From Mesostigma viride (taxonomy: Eukaryota > Streptophyta > Mesostigmatophyceae > Mesostigmatales > Mesostigmataceae), in assembly GCA_009746045.1 (NCBI GenBank), contig RPFO01000165.1:4894739-4958738 (forward strand): a stretch of DNA of 64,000 nucleotides, in the 5' to 3' direction. A program made the translations under genes and the position numbers. The notes under the pieces are model-generated. The model was not told where the DNA came from. It searched no databases and worked only from the letters and a program-made list of their open reading frames with translations. How positions within the stretch are numbered: the stretch's first letter is position 1; every line of letters starts with the position of its first letter. This document shows positions 18,328-28,226 of this stretch, piece after piece.

Positions 18328-20691
18328 CTACTCTGGCCCTCCCCCCTTGGAGGCCATGAGCCCACGAAGCAAAGGGTATTGCAGCTCAGCCTTCTCCTCC
18401 AGCTTGGTGAGAGCATCTGCAGGGTTGTCCACGCCAGCCACATGTTCAATGTTAGCTAAGCAAGACATTTCCTTGAGCAACAAATAATCAAGGTCCCTGC
18501 TCCTGGCCAGCTGCCTGTGCACAAACTGCACCATGCCCATGCTGTCAGTTCTTACCAGTGTGTGCATCTGCAACCGACAGGAAGCCACTTGACATAGCTG
18601 GTAAAATAGCTCCCTCAAGTAAAGAGCAGTATGAAGCCCTTCACAGATTGCCCTGCACTCAGCAATGTCACTGCTGGGAGTTACCCTGTTTTGCAACCGA
18701 CTGTACCAGCAGACCAGAGAGGACTGTTCCTGCACCAGGGATATTAATGCTGCTGCACGGCCCCTGACCTCTGTGACCTTCCTACTATCCATAGAACTGT
18801 CCACATAGAGCATCATGTCAAAAGGCCTGTACAAATCCAAAGGACCCAGCATGAGAGGGGGAGACATGCGAACAGCCTCTACCACTCTCTCAGCACCCAC
18901 CTCAACCAGTTGGGAATCGGTCAACCGACTCAGTACCAACAGGTCAGGAGCACAAATGCTGGCCAGCCATGCCAACATACCTCGTATTGTTGCACATCTG
19001 GCCTGGGTGATGGGCTCCTGCAAGGCATCTATGATCTGCTGAGGATAATCCTTACCACCCTCCAGCTGGATGGACCATGTACCCTGCTGATGGACCAAGG
19101 TCGCCTGCATTCCACAAAACACCATGGGCTCATTCTCAACCATGTACTGGATCTTACCCAGTTCAAACCGTTTCTGGATCCTGGCCAGAGTCAACTCTTG
19201 CCAAGTGGGATGGCCCAGGAGATGCAGATCATCACCATGCAGGGAGGCAAACGCTGGCAGCCCCTCATAGCTACCCTGAAACAGACAAGGATCAACTGGA
19301 GAGACTGAGAGACCACAGACAGACCTGAGGTACTTCTCCAAGCTCTTCCTCCAGATGATGGGACTCGATCTAAGGCCTTCCACGCCTTTGAGAATCCTCA
19401 AATACCTCGTCTTCAGCTCTGCCCTCCACACTGCAGGCACCTTAACAAAGAAAGGGGGTATTGTGCGCCAAGTATCCTGTGCTTCCTGCTGATCACCCTT
19501 AAGAAAAGCCCTCTTGAAATCTACCAACACAGAGCTATAGGGTATCCCCTTCTGCAGAAAAGACAAGTAAATGCACAACAAAATCCTCCATGTATCATGC
19601 AGCATCCCTGGTGTGTAAAGCTCCTCATCTGCTAACTGTCCAGTGCCATGGTACTCAGTCACAACTGGTCTAACATGTGGCACCTGCACGCCATCTACCT
19701 CCTTGAGCTTGAGGACAAACATCAACCTGAGCAGCTGGTGATCCTCAGGGAGGACATCCACAGGCTCTGCACAGTTGGCAACTATCCACTCATGCCCAGA
19801 AGCAACAAAGCCAAGAGTCCATGCCTTAGCCATCTTGGGGCTTTGCATCATCTCCACTAGCTTGCGCCAAGGTACAGGACTCGTTCCTGGGATCTGGTAC
19901 CTCTGCACACCCAACTCACGTGGGTCAAACGTAGTAGGGAGGATCAGCAGGTCCCCAGCAATGGGCTCCTTTGTATCAGGACCCTCTGCCTCTAGACCCC
20001 TCACAGCCCTTACAGCCACACTAAGACCCTGGGAGTAGCGATATCTCTGCAAGGGAAGGCGGCCCTGCCCTTCTAATGCTAGCTCCTCAGAGGATATCCT
20101 CACCCCTGGTAAGCACAAGAAGTTCTGACCTAGAATGGCAGGCCCCTGATACCCTTCAACCACACTGAACGTGGTGGGCACCCCCAGGATAGGCACACTC
20201 ACTTCTCCCAAGATCTTCATGGACACATTCCCAGAGAAATCAGACACAGCTAGGCAGCTAGGGGATGACCACTGCAAGCCTGCAGCATCCTCTACCCTTA
20301 GAATGGACACCTGTGAGTTGGTATCCACTTCTAGTGCTGGTGCCCCACATGACCCCCATCCCGTGAGCTTAGATACCTTGGGATCACGCTTGCTGTTCTG
20401 CAGAGCTCGAATGATGTCCGCCATAAGCAGCCCCCTGGACTGTGGTGCAGCCCTGGCCACCTCTGGCCTTGTGACAGACGTCTCAGCAGACTCCTGCTCA
20501 CCCTCATCCATCCAGGACAGACCATAATCCAAGCATGGTGGGTTAGCATCTGCTGCCTGGCTCTCATCCTGCTCATCTCCCTCCAAGGGAGGATCAGGGC
20601 CGTCTTCAGGCCAGATTGCAGTTGGCCTTCTCTCCTTGACGTGAGCCCAGGATAGCCTGTACACGTGCTTGGGATTACTCTCCAAAGCCAC
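18328..20691 (-). CDS. pol: Copia polyprotein part: protease-like, RT, RNase H
   Basis: A 787-codon open stretch. Residues 1-20 finish the integrase C-terminus (KHVYRLSWAHVKE). A retropepsin-like domain follows: ALEVDTNSQVSIL (D123, with N125 in place of Gly) and GPAILGQNFL (about 183-192). The RT has LRLMFVLKLKEVDG, VPHVRPVVTEYHGTG, VLVDFKRAFLKGD (D391), WRKSLEKYL and FASLHGDDLHLLG (D487/D488; HGDD instead of YVDD). RNase H follows with YVDSSMDSRKVTEV (D631), DIAECRAI (E678), RTDSMGMVQF (D716) and GVDNPADALTKL. No stop or shift occurs within it, so RT and RNase H may be active. The first residue is not an ATG; the frame continues integrase after one shift near 20705. Confidence 0.9.
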   Translation of the reverse strand: MALESNPKHVYRLSWAHVKERRPTAIWPEDGPDPPLEGDEQDESQAADANPPCLDYGLSWMDEGEQESAETSVTRPEVARAAPQSRGLLMADIIRALQNSKRDPKVSKLTGWGSCGAPALEVDTNSQVSILRVEDAAGLQWSSPSCLAVSDFSGNVSMKILGEVSVPILGVPTTFSVVEGYQGPAILGQNFLCLPGVRISSEELALEGQGRLPLQRYRYSQGLSVAVRAVRGLEAEGPDTKEPIAGDLLILPTTFDPRELGVQRYQIPGTSPVPWRKLVEMMQSPKMAKAWTLGFVASGHEWIVANCAEPVDVLPEDHQLLRLMFVLKLKEVDGVQVPHVRPVVTEYHGTGQLADEELYTPGMLHDTWRILLCIYLSFLQKGIPYSSVLVDFKRAFLKGDQQEAQDTWRTIPPFFVKVPAVWRAELKTRYLRILKGVEGLRSSPIIWRKSLEKYLRSVCGLSVSPVDPCLFQGSYEGLPAFASLHGDDLHLLGHPTWQELTLARIQKRFELGKIQYMVENEPMVFCGMQATLVHQQGTWSIQLEGGKDYPQQIIDALQEPITQARCATIRGMLAWLASICAPDLLVLSRLTDSQLVEVGAERVVEAVRMSPPLMLGPLDLYRPFDMMLYVDSSMDSRKVTEVRGRAAALISLVQEQSSLVCWYSRLQNRVTPSSDIAECRAICEGLHTALYLRELFYQLCQVASCRLQMHTLVRTDSMGMVQFVHRQLARSRDLDYLLLKEMSCLANIEHVAGVDNPADALTKLEEKAELQYPLLRGLMASKGGGPE

Positions 20692-20704
20692 CAGACAAGA
20701 ATGG

Positions 20705-21914
20705 TTAGCTCTTCAACATGGGTTACCTGCCCATCTTGCCACTTGCCACGCTTGCCTGGTAATGACGGTTCCTTCCACATCCTGACCCTCAGTCCCACCT
20801 GGGGCCTCAGCATTTTCCAACCCTTGTCCTTACGCCTCAATCTGGAAAACACCCTGTCTGCCTTCTTCAGGCAGGCTGCCACCACGTCCTGTGATAGCAT
20901 ACCAAACTGCAATGCCAGGGGAGAGACTGCCACACCATCATAGTAATAGGTTACCCTGTGGTTAAGCTGCTCCTCAATCCCCTTACACCAAGCTGCTTTC
21001 TCTAGAGCTGATGCCACAACAGGCACACTCCTAGCTGCTAGCACCACTGTTTTTACTTCACGTATAGATCTCTCTACAGCTCCCTGCTGCCCATGGCATT
21101 CCCTAGGGACCACTACCAACTTACAAGGAAGCTGGTCAGCCAGCTTGATCAAGCAGTCAAACTGCAAGTCAGCTTGCACCTTGGTGTACACCCCAAAGCC
21201 TGGCAACAAAGACTGGAGACCCATCAACAGCTGATGCTCCTGCATTCCAGGAAGAATGGTCAGCAACCTATATCTGCTAAACCTATCCACCCCCACCAAC
21301 AGATACATGCCCCTGATGTGTTGGATGTCCACCTGGATATCCCCCCGCTCTCTAGCAGGTTCTCTGGCATGGGACTGTGGGAGGCGAACAGCATTCTCCT
21401 GACAGACACAATTCTGAGCAGCTGCACTGCAGGCCTCTAGCAAAGGCTCCTTGCCAATCTTCCAAGCAAACATCTCTGCCTGCTTAGAGTGGCCAAAGAT
21501 ATGGTGTAGAGTGTTTCCAGCCTGAGCATAGCTCAACCCCCTGTCAGCCTGGCTGCACAGAGAGGAACGTGACAAAGACTGTGTGCTTGGGATAGCACGA
21601 CCCACCTGCTGTTCTCTTGCTCCAGGGACCTCCTCCAAGGTAGCTCGGCTCCCAGAGCCAGCCCCGGTTCCCACAGAAGCTGCAGGTCCTTCCAGTCTGG
21701 CGGCTTGACTCCCAGAGTCAACCCCAACAACTGGAGACCCTGCACCTGCCACAGGCACAGGGAATTCCACTGCTGCAGCAGCGTTATTGCAATCATTGAG
21801 TGGAAGCACCTCATCATTCCCAACCCCTTGCTGCTGCACAAGAGGGACACCCCCATTACTATGTACAACTGTTCGTCCCACTAGGGGTGATTGACTATTT
21901 ACAGGGGACAACAC
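20705..21914 (-). CDS. int: Copia integrase region of A2
   Basis: Follows gag on the minus strand. Counting in the 527-residue open frame, the zinc-binding part is LHHIFGHSKQ and then CSAAAQNCVCQ. The DDE core is IQVDIQHIRGMYLLVGVDRF (D196), KVQADLQFD (D249) and CHGQQGAVERSIREVK (E281), spacing 52 and 31 residues. The C-terminal region reads LRRKDKGWKMLRPQVGLR and PSLPGKRGKWQDGQV. It then changes frame near 20705 into the 787-codon stretch, as the A1 copy (CLVAIDGFQAVHRLSWSK) shows. There is no protease motif upstream of it. The role is cDNA insertion into chromosomes. Confidence 0.9.
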
Positions 21915-21929
21915 TCAAGTCATGGCTTA

Positions 21930-22724
21930 CCCACCTGGCCAGAGCCTGCTCCAGCAGACTTGGCCTGGTCTGGGCAGTCACGTCGCCAATGACCCGTCCT
22001 GCCACATCCAAAGCACTTGTCATCCTTCCCAGCAGCAGCCTTCTTCAGGCCACCCTGGTTCTGGCTGCTCTGACTGGCCTGGGTGCCCTGGCCCTGGCTC
22101 TTGCCTTGCCCTTGGCCACCCTTGTTCTGCTGACCACCCTGGTGACCACCAGCCTGCTGCTGACCCTTGCCTTTGGATCCCTGCTGCTGGCCCTTGCCAC
22201 CCTGGTTACCATTCTGCCTGCGCCTGTTAGCCCTCTGACGCCTACTAGGTCTGGTTCTCCCTGAGCACCCTGCCCAGGGGCATCACCATGGACCTGATGA
22301 GCGGAGGCTGAAGGGGCACCAGTCACCTGGATTGCCTTGCAAGCAGCATTGTCAGATGGACGGATATTGAAAATAACCTTTGCAAGGCTGTCCACGTCCC
22401 ATCTGTCTGATCAGCAAACATCCTAGCTGCATTTCTCCCATCCACACTCAGCCCCATGCGATCCAGGAAGTAATCTGCCACTGCTCTATCAGTCAGATCG
22501 AAGCCATGCTTGGCCCCCTTCTCCCTGATGCGTGTGAGCCGCTGCAGCTCCTCAGCTACCGTGCCCTTGATCTCAAAGGTATCATAGCTGAGCTTATAGT
22601 GATTAGTGAGGTTGAGTACCTTATCAGAGAACTCCTGACGTAGGCCCTCTAGGAACTGAGACCAAGTCAGCTTGTCCTTGACAGCTTGCCTAGCCTTGTC
22701 CCTCGCACGCTCACTGGAATCCCT
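21930..22724 (-). pseudogene. gag: Copia A2 gag, C-terminal part
   Basis: From the DIRS junction on the minus strand it reads SERARDKARQAVKDKLTWSQ, FLEGLRQEFSDKVLNLTNHY, TVAEELQRLTRIREKGAKHG and DRAVADYFLDRMGLSVDG, a capsid-type helical domain. After shifts, a Gln/Gly-rich stretch and a CCHC knuckle, CFGCGRTGHWRRDC, follow (around 21970-22020). It corresponds to residues LEDFCKLRED...zinc knuckle of the A1 gag. It is separated from its N-terminal part (28227-28771) by the DIRS element. Confidence 0.8.
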
Positions 22725-22727
22725 ATT

Positions 22728-22862
22728 CTATTAACCGTGGAACTCCAGGGTAACCAGACTCTTTATTAAAACAATGAGTGGAGCACATACAAAAGGCAGG
22801 CCACATCCCGGCCGCCGATGCTCATGGGAACACTTATTGCTTGGCAAAGGCTAGCCTTACCC
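22728..22862 (-). repeat. DIRS split repeat B2
   Basis: 135 bp, matching 23322-23456 (CTATTAACCGTGGAACTCCA at its plus-strand left edge). It is the outer 3' repeat on the minus strand. Confidence 0.9.
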
Positions 22863-22887
22863 CCAAACACGCAGGGAGGGTGGGCGG

Positions 22888-23321
22888 GAAAAGAAAAGAG
22901 GCCGACCTTAGCTAGGTGGGTTTGTTTTTGTCCTTTTTTGCGTGTCATGCGGCCTTGGCCCGGACGGCATTTTTTCGCCACGCAAATGTTGCGTCTGAAC
23001 AAATGACGCAATGTGGCGTTCTAATTGCCGGCAGCTTACGTAAGGCTGCCGGGGCTATTAGGTCACATATTGCGTGAGAGAAAGAATCTAGATCTAGTTA
23101 ATCACTACGCCATGAGCCAAGAAACCTAGACAGTGGCAGGTTTATATCTCAACGTAGCTCCTGCCACCTGGCCAAGAAAAACTGGCCAAAGCTTTGGCCA
23201 CGACTGATCCGGATCAGGCCGCACCGGCCTCAAAAGGTACGTCACGTGAACCCAATAACCTAGCTATAGCGGCTACCCTTCCATCTCACTATAAAAAAAC
23301 TATGTTCAGAGAACCACGATT
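22888..23321 (-). repeat. DIRS split repeat A2
   Basis: 434 bp, matching 27792-28225 except for ATAAAAAAAC versus ATAAAGAAAC near the end. It is joined head-on to B1 at 23321/23322, so the inner A2-B1 junction is a copy of the circular junction. Confidence 0.9.
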
Positions 23322-23456
23322 CTATTAACCGTGGAACTCCAGGGTAACCAGACTCTTTATTAAAACAATGAGTGGAGCACATACAAAAGGCAGGCCACAT
23401 CCCGGCCGCCGATGCTCATGGGAACACTTATTGCTTGGCAAAGGCTAGCCTTACCC
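23322..23456 (-). repeat. DIRS split repeat B1
   Basis: 135-bp copy of B2, directly downstream of the ORF on the minus strand. Confidence 0.9.
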
Positions 23457-23528
23457 TTATATCCCTCCCTGGCGATCCATGCCAGGGGCAAAGAACCTAG
23501 CATAATGACAGAGAAATGAACAACCAAA

Positions 23529-26500
23529 TTAGGTGGAGGGCAATTTCAAAATAGCCCGCCAGGCCCGAGGGGGGCAGGCGGCCATGGCCCGAAGAATAAC
23601 CTCAGGCAGCTGCACCTCCAAACTGCGGTGCAAGCCCACATAATGGGCAACCGTGGAGCTGCTAAGCCAGCGCCCCCGGCCCTGGATGTCCCCCATGCTG
23701 CGACCCGCGAGGAAATCGTGAGTGGCACCTCCATGCCGCAGCCCGTGAATGGTGAAAATCTGGGCGACCCCCAAGGCCTGACTCGCAGCCTGCCAAATGC
23801 GCCGGAATTGCGGGTAGGTGAAAGGGAACACGGCCTCCCAAGCGTGCTTACCCGCGATGCAGTGACGGAGGATGGTTTCAGACATCACATCTTCTACCAC
23901 CACTGACTGAGTCTTGCCCTTAGAGGTCTTGGTAGACCTCAGCAGTAGGGCGCCCCGTTGAGCCGGCCCAAGCCGAACGTCAGGCTGGAGGCGCACATGG
24001 CCAACACGGAGGTTCAGCGCCTCCGAGATTCGCAGGTAATGGCGGAACACGATGACAACCAGCAGGCCCGCAAGGCGCTGACCTTGCATGACCATCGTGC
24101 TGGCAAGTGCAAACGCCGCCTCCCATGGAATGGGAGGAGGGGCACGGGGGGGCACAAGTGTTTTCCACCCAGCGAGGACGCCACGGGCCAAGTCCCACCG
24201 CTTCACCATACCGGGATAATAAAGTTGCAACCCCATCAAGGCATTGACACACACTTGGCGGCTGTACCCCCGAAAATGAGCCCAGGCGACATACGCACAA
24301 AATGTCTCCTCAAGGGTGTCAGCTCGTGACGATGACCCGTCCGCCCGCCCACCAGCCTCCCACCAAGTCAAGAGGGAATCAAGACCACGACGGTAGGCCA
24401 GCAAAGTAGCCGGCTTTACTTTCCCCTCTAGCAATGGAAGGTAGCTAACAGGTGCAGGGGGCCCCGGGTTAGGATGGATGCCTTCCGCGGTCAGGTCGCG
24501 CACCCAGCCTGCCAAGAAAGTCGCCATGGATTGGCCGCGAGAAACGCCATCGGCTGGTTGAAGTGCACTCGGCGTCCACACCCACTGGGAACGACTCCCC
24601 GTGGCGAGGGTCAGCGCGCACAAGCGGCGGCACTGCTTGTTGAGCTTGTGGGATGAGGACCGCCCCTTAGCCAAGCAGCCCAACGCCGCGGTGGAGTCCA
24701 CCAACCTCACCACCCGCTTGCCTCGGTTTGCCAAGCTGCGCGCACTCCTCTCCACGCCCTTCACTGCAGCCCGCACCTCCTTCTCGTTGATGTGCATCCC
24801 CGGATCCCGCCAACGACTCCGGACCCCAACCCGCCATTGCTGGCTAGTGATTGCTTGTTGCGCCCGCGCGCTCAGTGGCCTAGGGCCAGCGTAGGCCACC
24901 TCACTTGGTATGAGCAAAGTCGGGTACCCCCGCACCTCTCGTGCCCTCGCCAGCTCCGTCACATCGCCCGGCTCCATGGTTGCGTACACGACACCTTGCC
25001 CGTAGGTGGACGCGTCAGATGCAACCACCTCACGGGCCAAAGGTGCGCTTCGGTCAACCCTTAGCATGGGAGCCAAGGCCAGGGCACACTCTAACTCCTC
25101 CCGCACCCCGGCCCACAGCACCCAGGATCGCTGCCCCCACCCTTGCAGGCTGATGAATTTGAAACATTGCTGCCAAATGGACAAGCAGCTGCGGCTTAAC
25201 ATCTGCAGCCACAACCACCGCCCCAAGACGGCAGCCAGCCCCTCGGCCGTAGCTCGGCCTCGAGTGAGTATAGCCTGCGTGTGGGCGATCACAAGGTTGA
25301 GCTGCTTGACCGTTGGTTCCAGCACGCCGTTCCGTCGGTGCACCACCCCTAGGGCTTCTAGCTCGTCCCCTTCCAGGCTCGCCATCTTAGTCTTCTCCTT
25401 AGACGGCACAAGGTTGTTAGGGAGGTAGCCTTCCTCAATAGCGCGCGTGATGAGCTGGTTCACCGCCTCGCAGGTCCGCCCGTTGCTGGCCACCAAGTCA
25501 TCAATGGTGATGGACAGCATGGGGGCAGGGGGGTTTTCCAGGTCAATCTGAAGCTCCCCGGCGCGCTCCTCCTTGTACTCGATGGCCAAGCGCAGTGGCT
25601 GGCCACACTCGTCGCGCACCAAGGTGAGCTCACCTGCGCTTGAGAGGTAGTTGACCTGGCGCCTCGGATCCAGGGCACCGGTCATGTAGAGCACCATCTC
25701 ATGGATGGCCTCCCCCAGCGCCACCGCATGGGAATGTCCCATGGCCAGCACCTTGAGCACGGGCCACACCTTCCGCCTGGGCCCTGCCAGACCTACGCTA
25801 GTCGACCACACACTAGGAAGCCCTTGGTAGTCCCACCACCACTCGGGCACCTCGATGGAATAGTAGTATGACACGAGGTCGCTCTTGGCGCAGTAGCACC
25901 AGCCTTTGATGTAGACCTCCACGAGGATGCCCAGGTGGGGTAGCAGGATCTTGGGGGGGTCCACCCACAGCAGGTTGCCCAGCTTCCTGTTGACGATGAA
26001 CCGAAGCTCACCCACCCCCTTGGCCACTCCAAAGCAGCCATCCACCCACTTGGGCCGCCTCTCCCGGAACGCCACCATGCCCACGCCCGCTGCCCGGCTC
26101 ATGAGCTTGCCCCATTCAGCCATGGAGCATCCCCGGCTGGGCTTGGGCACATTCCAATACTTTGCGCTCGCCACGACCGCTGGCTTGATGCAGTTCTCTT
26201 CGCTGGCATATATCTCCCGCCAGCTCGGCCGCATAGCCAACAGGTCGAGCAGCCGTGCCTTCCCCGCCACCTCCGCCTTTGGTAGACTCACCGCGTCCGC
26301 GCGCAGTTGTTCATACTTATTCTGCTTCCCATATATTGCATCAGCACCTTCTTGCTCCTGGCCTGTCGCAACGCCCCCTACGCGGCGACTGTGCCAGGTG
26401 CAGTGCCTCTTGACCCTCGCAAGGGCCTCCTCCCTCCCCTTAGAGCACGCCCCTCTAGGGTTAGGAGGAGGGTCTTGCCCCCCTCCCCACAGCCAATTAA

Positions 26501-27704
26501 GCCAACGCACTACCTTGCATTGCAGTGTGTACTCGCGGTGGCGGCGCGTGGCACGCTGTCGCCGGCGTGCCGATCTCACCCTGCCCCACGCGGTGTACGC
26601 TGGCCTAAGTGGGTATGGCAGCGGGAAAAGGGAGCGGTCCCGCTGGGATTCTATTTCCCTACTTGTTGAGCCTTGCTGAGCTTGTCCAAGAGGATGGCAG
26701 TTTGGAGAGCTGCCTTGACAGCCGGGGTGGCTGACAGTGCAGCCTCCTCCCCCAATGGCAGGAGGTGGCTGGCCACCTTCCACCCCCCCCTCCTTGCCCT
26801 CCACCTGCAGCAAGGCCGCCACCACCCTCATTAGGTACTCCATGCCCACAAGCTCCCCGGCTGCTGAGCCCAGCTCCTTGAGAAGGGTGTCCATGGCCAA
26901 TGCAATGTTCATGACAATTTTCCTGTTCTCCATGTTCCGCCAATTTCCAGGCTTTACCGTCATGACCCACGACCGGATTCCCATCCCATTGTCGCTGGCG
27001 TCCTCCAACACCCCCGGCAGCACCCGCTCCGAAACCCGATATTTCACGCTCTTGGCTCGGCTTGGCAGCGCCACCCCTTTCGAGGCCTTGAAGTGGCTTC
27101 CCGCCCCCTCCATTCCTCCCAGCGCTGCCTTCAAACCTTGCATGAATTTCTCGGCTGCGACCTCCCCCTCCTCGTCCTCCTCGTCGTCCTGATTTTCGGT
27201 TTCCGGAGGTGCCCCAACGAATGTCGCCAACCTCGCCCTCATTTCCTTTCCGACAGCCCCCCCACCTGCCGAAACCTTGGCCGCGCCTTTCGGCTTGGCC
27301 ATTTTTCGCTGCGCAGGTGTCGTTGGTGGCAGCGCCTGATCCTCCTCCTCGTCCGCCGCGAGATCTGCCACGGCCAGCAGTTTTGCCACCAACGTTCCGT
27401 TTGGGTCACGTGCGTCCAACACGTCGCCAACATCAACGTGATCGGCCAGCAACTGCACGACAGACTTCAGCTGGCTCGAGCTCCACGAGCTGGCGTCCGT
27501 CACCCAGTCCTCGGCACCGAAGACCTGCTCGACTGCCCCCACCGCCTCTGCGGGGCTGATGCACTTGGCGAGCAGAGTGGCGAGCTGCTTCTTTTTGGCG
27601 CTGAAGGCGACTGGCGCGTGACTGGCGGCAGCAGCCCGCGGTGTGGGCGTCCCGTCCTCCCCGCGCGCTGCCTGCCCTCCTGTAGCTTTGCGCCCCTTCG
27701 GCAT
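23529..27704 (-). CDS. DIRS-type polyprotein: Gag-like, RT, RNase H, tyrosine recombinase
   Basis: 1391 codons, uninterrupted, from ATG at 27702-27704. The N-terminal part is Gag-like (acidic stretch near residue 175). The RT has LRFIVNRKLGNLLW, AKSDLVSYYYSIEV and MLSITIDDLVAS (D735/D736). The RNase H has VVASDASTYGQGV, HINEKEVRAAVKGV, VRLVDSTAALGCL and QPADGVSRG. GIHPNPGPP at about 1075-1083 precedes the tyrosine recombinase, whose catalytic blocks are FRHYLRISEALNLRV (Arg, about 1225), TIHGLRHGGATH (about 1319) and VAHYVG (Tyr, about 1354). The family reverse-transcribes its RNA and integrates a circular DNA by recombinase. A low-complexity insertion with Cys/Arg-rich sequence (about 330-480) looks intron-like or repeat-derived. 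The open frame suggests recent activity. Confidence 0.9.
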   Translation of the reverse strand: MPKGRKATGGQAARGEDGTPTPRAAAASHAPVAFSAKKKQLATLLAKCISPAEAVGAVEQVFGAEDWVTDASSWSSSQLKSVVQLLADHVDVGDVLDARDPNGTLVAKLLAVADLAADEEEDQALPPTTPAQRKMAKPKGAAKVSAGGGAVGKEMRARLATFVGAPPETENQDDEEDEEGEVAAEKFMQGLKAALGGMEGAGSHFKASKGVALPSRAKSVKYRVSERVLPGVLEDASDNGMGIRSWVMTVKPGNWRNMENRKIVMNIALAMDTLLKELGSAAGELVGMEYLMRVVAALLQVEGKEGGVEGGQPPPAIGGGGCTVSHPGCQGSSPNCHPLGQAQQGSTSREIESQRDRSLFPLPYPLRPAYTAWGRVRSARRRQRATRRHREYTLQCKVVRWLNWLWGGGQDPPPNPRGACSKGREEALARVKRHCTWHSRRVGGVATGQEQEGADAIYGKQNKYEQLRADAVSLPKAEVAGKARLLDLLAMRPSWREIYASEENCIKPAVVASAKYWNVPKPSRGCSMAEWGKLMSRAAGVGMVAFRERRPKWVDGCFGVAKGVGELRFIVNRKLGNLLWVDPPKILLPHLGILVEVYIKGWCYCAKSDLVSYYYSIEVPEWWWDYQGLPSVWSTSVGLAGPRRKVWPVLKVLAMGHSHAVALGEAIHEMVLYMTGALDPRRQVNYLSSAGELTLVRDECGQPLRLAIEYKEERAGELQIDLENPPAPMLSITIDDLVASNGRTCEAVNQLITRAIEEGYLPNNLVPSKEKTKMASLEGDELEALGVVHRRNGVLEPTVKQLNLVIAHTQAILTRGRATAEGLAAVLGRWLWLQMLSRSCLSIWQQCFKFISLQGWGQRSWVLWAGVREELECALALAPMLRVDRSAPLAREVVASDASTYGQGVVYATMEPGDVTELARAREVRGYPTLLIPSEVAYAGPRPLSARAQQAITSQQWRVGVRSRWRDPGMHINEKEVRAAVKGVERSARSLANRGKRVVRLVDSTAALGCLAKGRSSSHKLNKQCRRLCALTLATGSRSQWVWTPSALQPADGVSRGQSMATFLAGWVRDLTAEGIHPNPGPPAPVSYLPLLEGKVKPATLLAYRRGLDSLLTWWEAGGRADGSSSRADTLEETFCAYVAWAHFRGYSRQVCVNALMGLQLYYPGMVKRWDLARGVLAGWKTLVPPRAPPPIPWEAAFALASTMVMQGQRLAGLLVVIVFRHYLRISEALNLRVGHVRLQPDVRLGPAQRGALLLRSTKTSKGKTQSVVVEDVMSETILRHCIAGKHAWEAVFPFTYPQFRRIWQAASQALGVAQIFTIHGLRHGGATHDFLAGRSMGDIQGRGRWLSSSTVAHYVGLHRSLEVQLPEVILRAMAACPPRAWRAILKLPST

Positions 27705-27791
27705 TGCTGCTCAGGGCCAAAAATGGCTCCGACAGTACAGGTTCGTCAAACCAGAGGTTCGTTTCCCCTGGCTTGCTGTCGCCGCCCTCGT

Positions 27792-28225
27792 GAAAAGAAA
27801 AGAGGCCGACCTTAGCTAGGTGGGTTTGTTTTTGTCCTTTTTTGCGTGTCATGCGGCCTTGGCCCGGACGGCATTTTTTCGCCACGCAAATGTTGCGTCT
27901 GAACAAATGACGCAATGTGGCGTTCTAATTGCCGGCAGCTTACGTAAGGCTGCCGGGGCTATTAGGTCACATATTGCGTGAGAGAAAGAATCTAGATCTA
28001 GTTAATCACTACGCCATGAGCCAAGAAACCTAGACAGTGGCAGGTTTATATCTCAACGTAGCTCCTGCCACCTGGCCAAGAAAAACTGGCCAAAGCTTTG
28101 GCCACGACTGATCCGGATCAGGCCGCACCGGCCTCAAAAGGTACGTCACGTGAACCCAATAACCTAGCTATAGCGGCTACCCTTCCATCTCACTATAAAG
28201 AAACTATGTTCAGAGAACCACGATT
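27792..28225 (-). repeat. DIRS split repeat A1
   Basis: 434-bp outer repeat at the 5' end of the minus-strand DIRS element; near-identical to 22888-23321. It contains the likely promoter. Confidence 0.9.
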
Positions 28226-28226
28226 A

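Larger units (their letters stand above)
22728..28225 (-). mobile_element. DIRS-type (PAT/TOC-like) tyrosine-recombinase retroelement
   Basis: The element is 5.5 kb. On the minus strand the layout is A1 (28225-27792), ORF (27704-23529), B1 (23456-23322), A2 (23321-22888), B2 (22862-22728), the split direct repeat arrangement known from PAT, Kangaroo and TOC elements. A copies are 434 bp with one difference seen; B copies are 135 bp. The A2/B1 internal junction and both outer junctions share ATT (22725-22727, 23319-23321, 28223-28225). No target duplication is present, as expected for integration by a tyrosine recombinase. It is inserted in gag of copia A2. Confidence 0.9.

Noticed and set aside
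22766-23011. 81-codon minus-strand ORF, repeated at 27433-27915
   Set aside because: It lies in the DIRS A repeat and is present twice only because the repeat is; no protein-like features.
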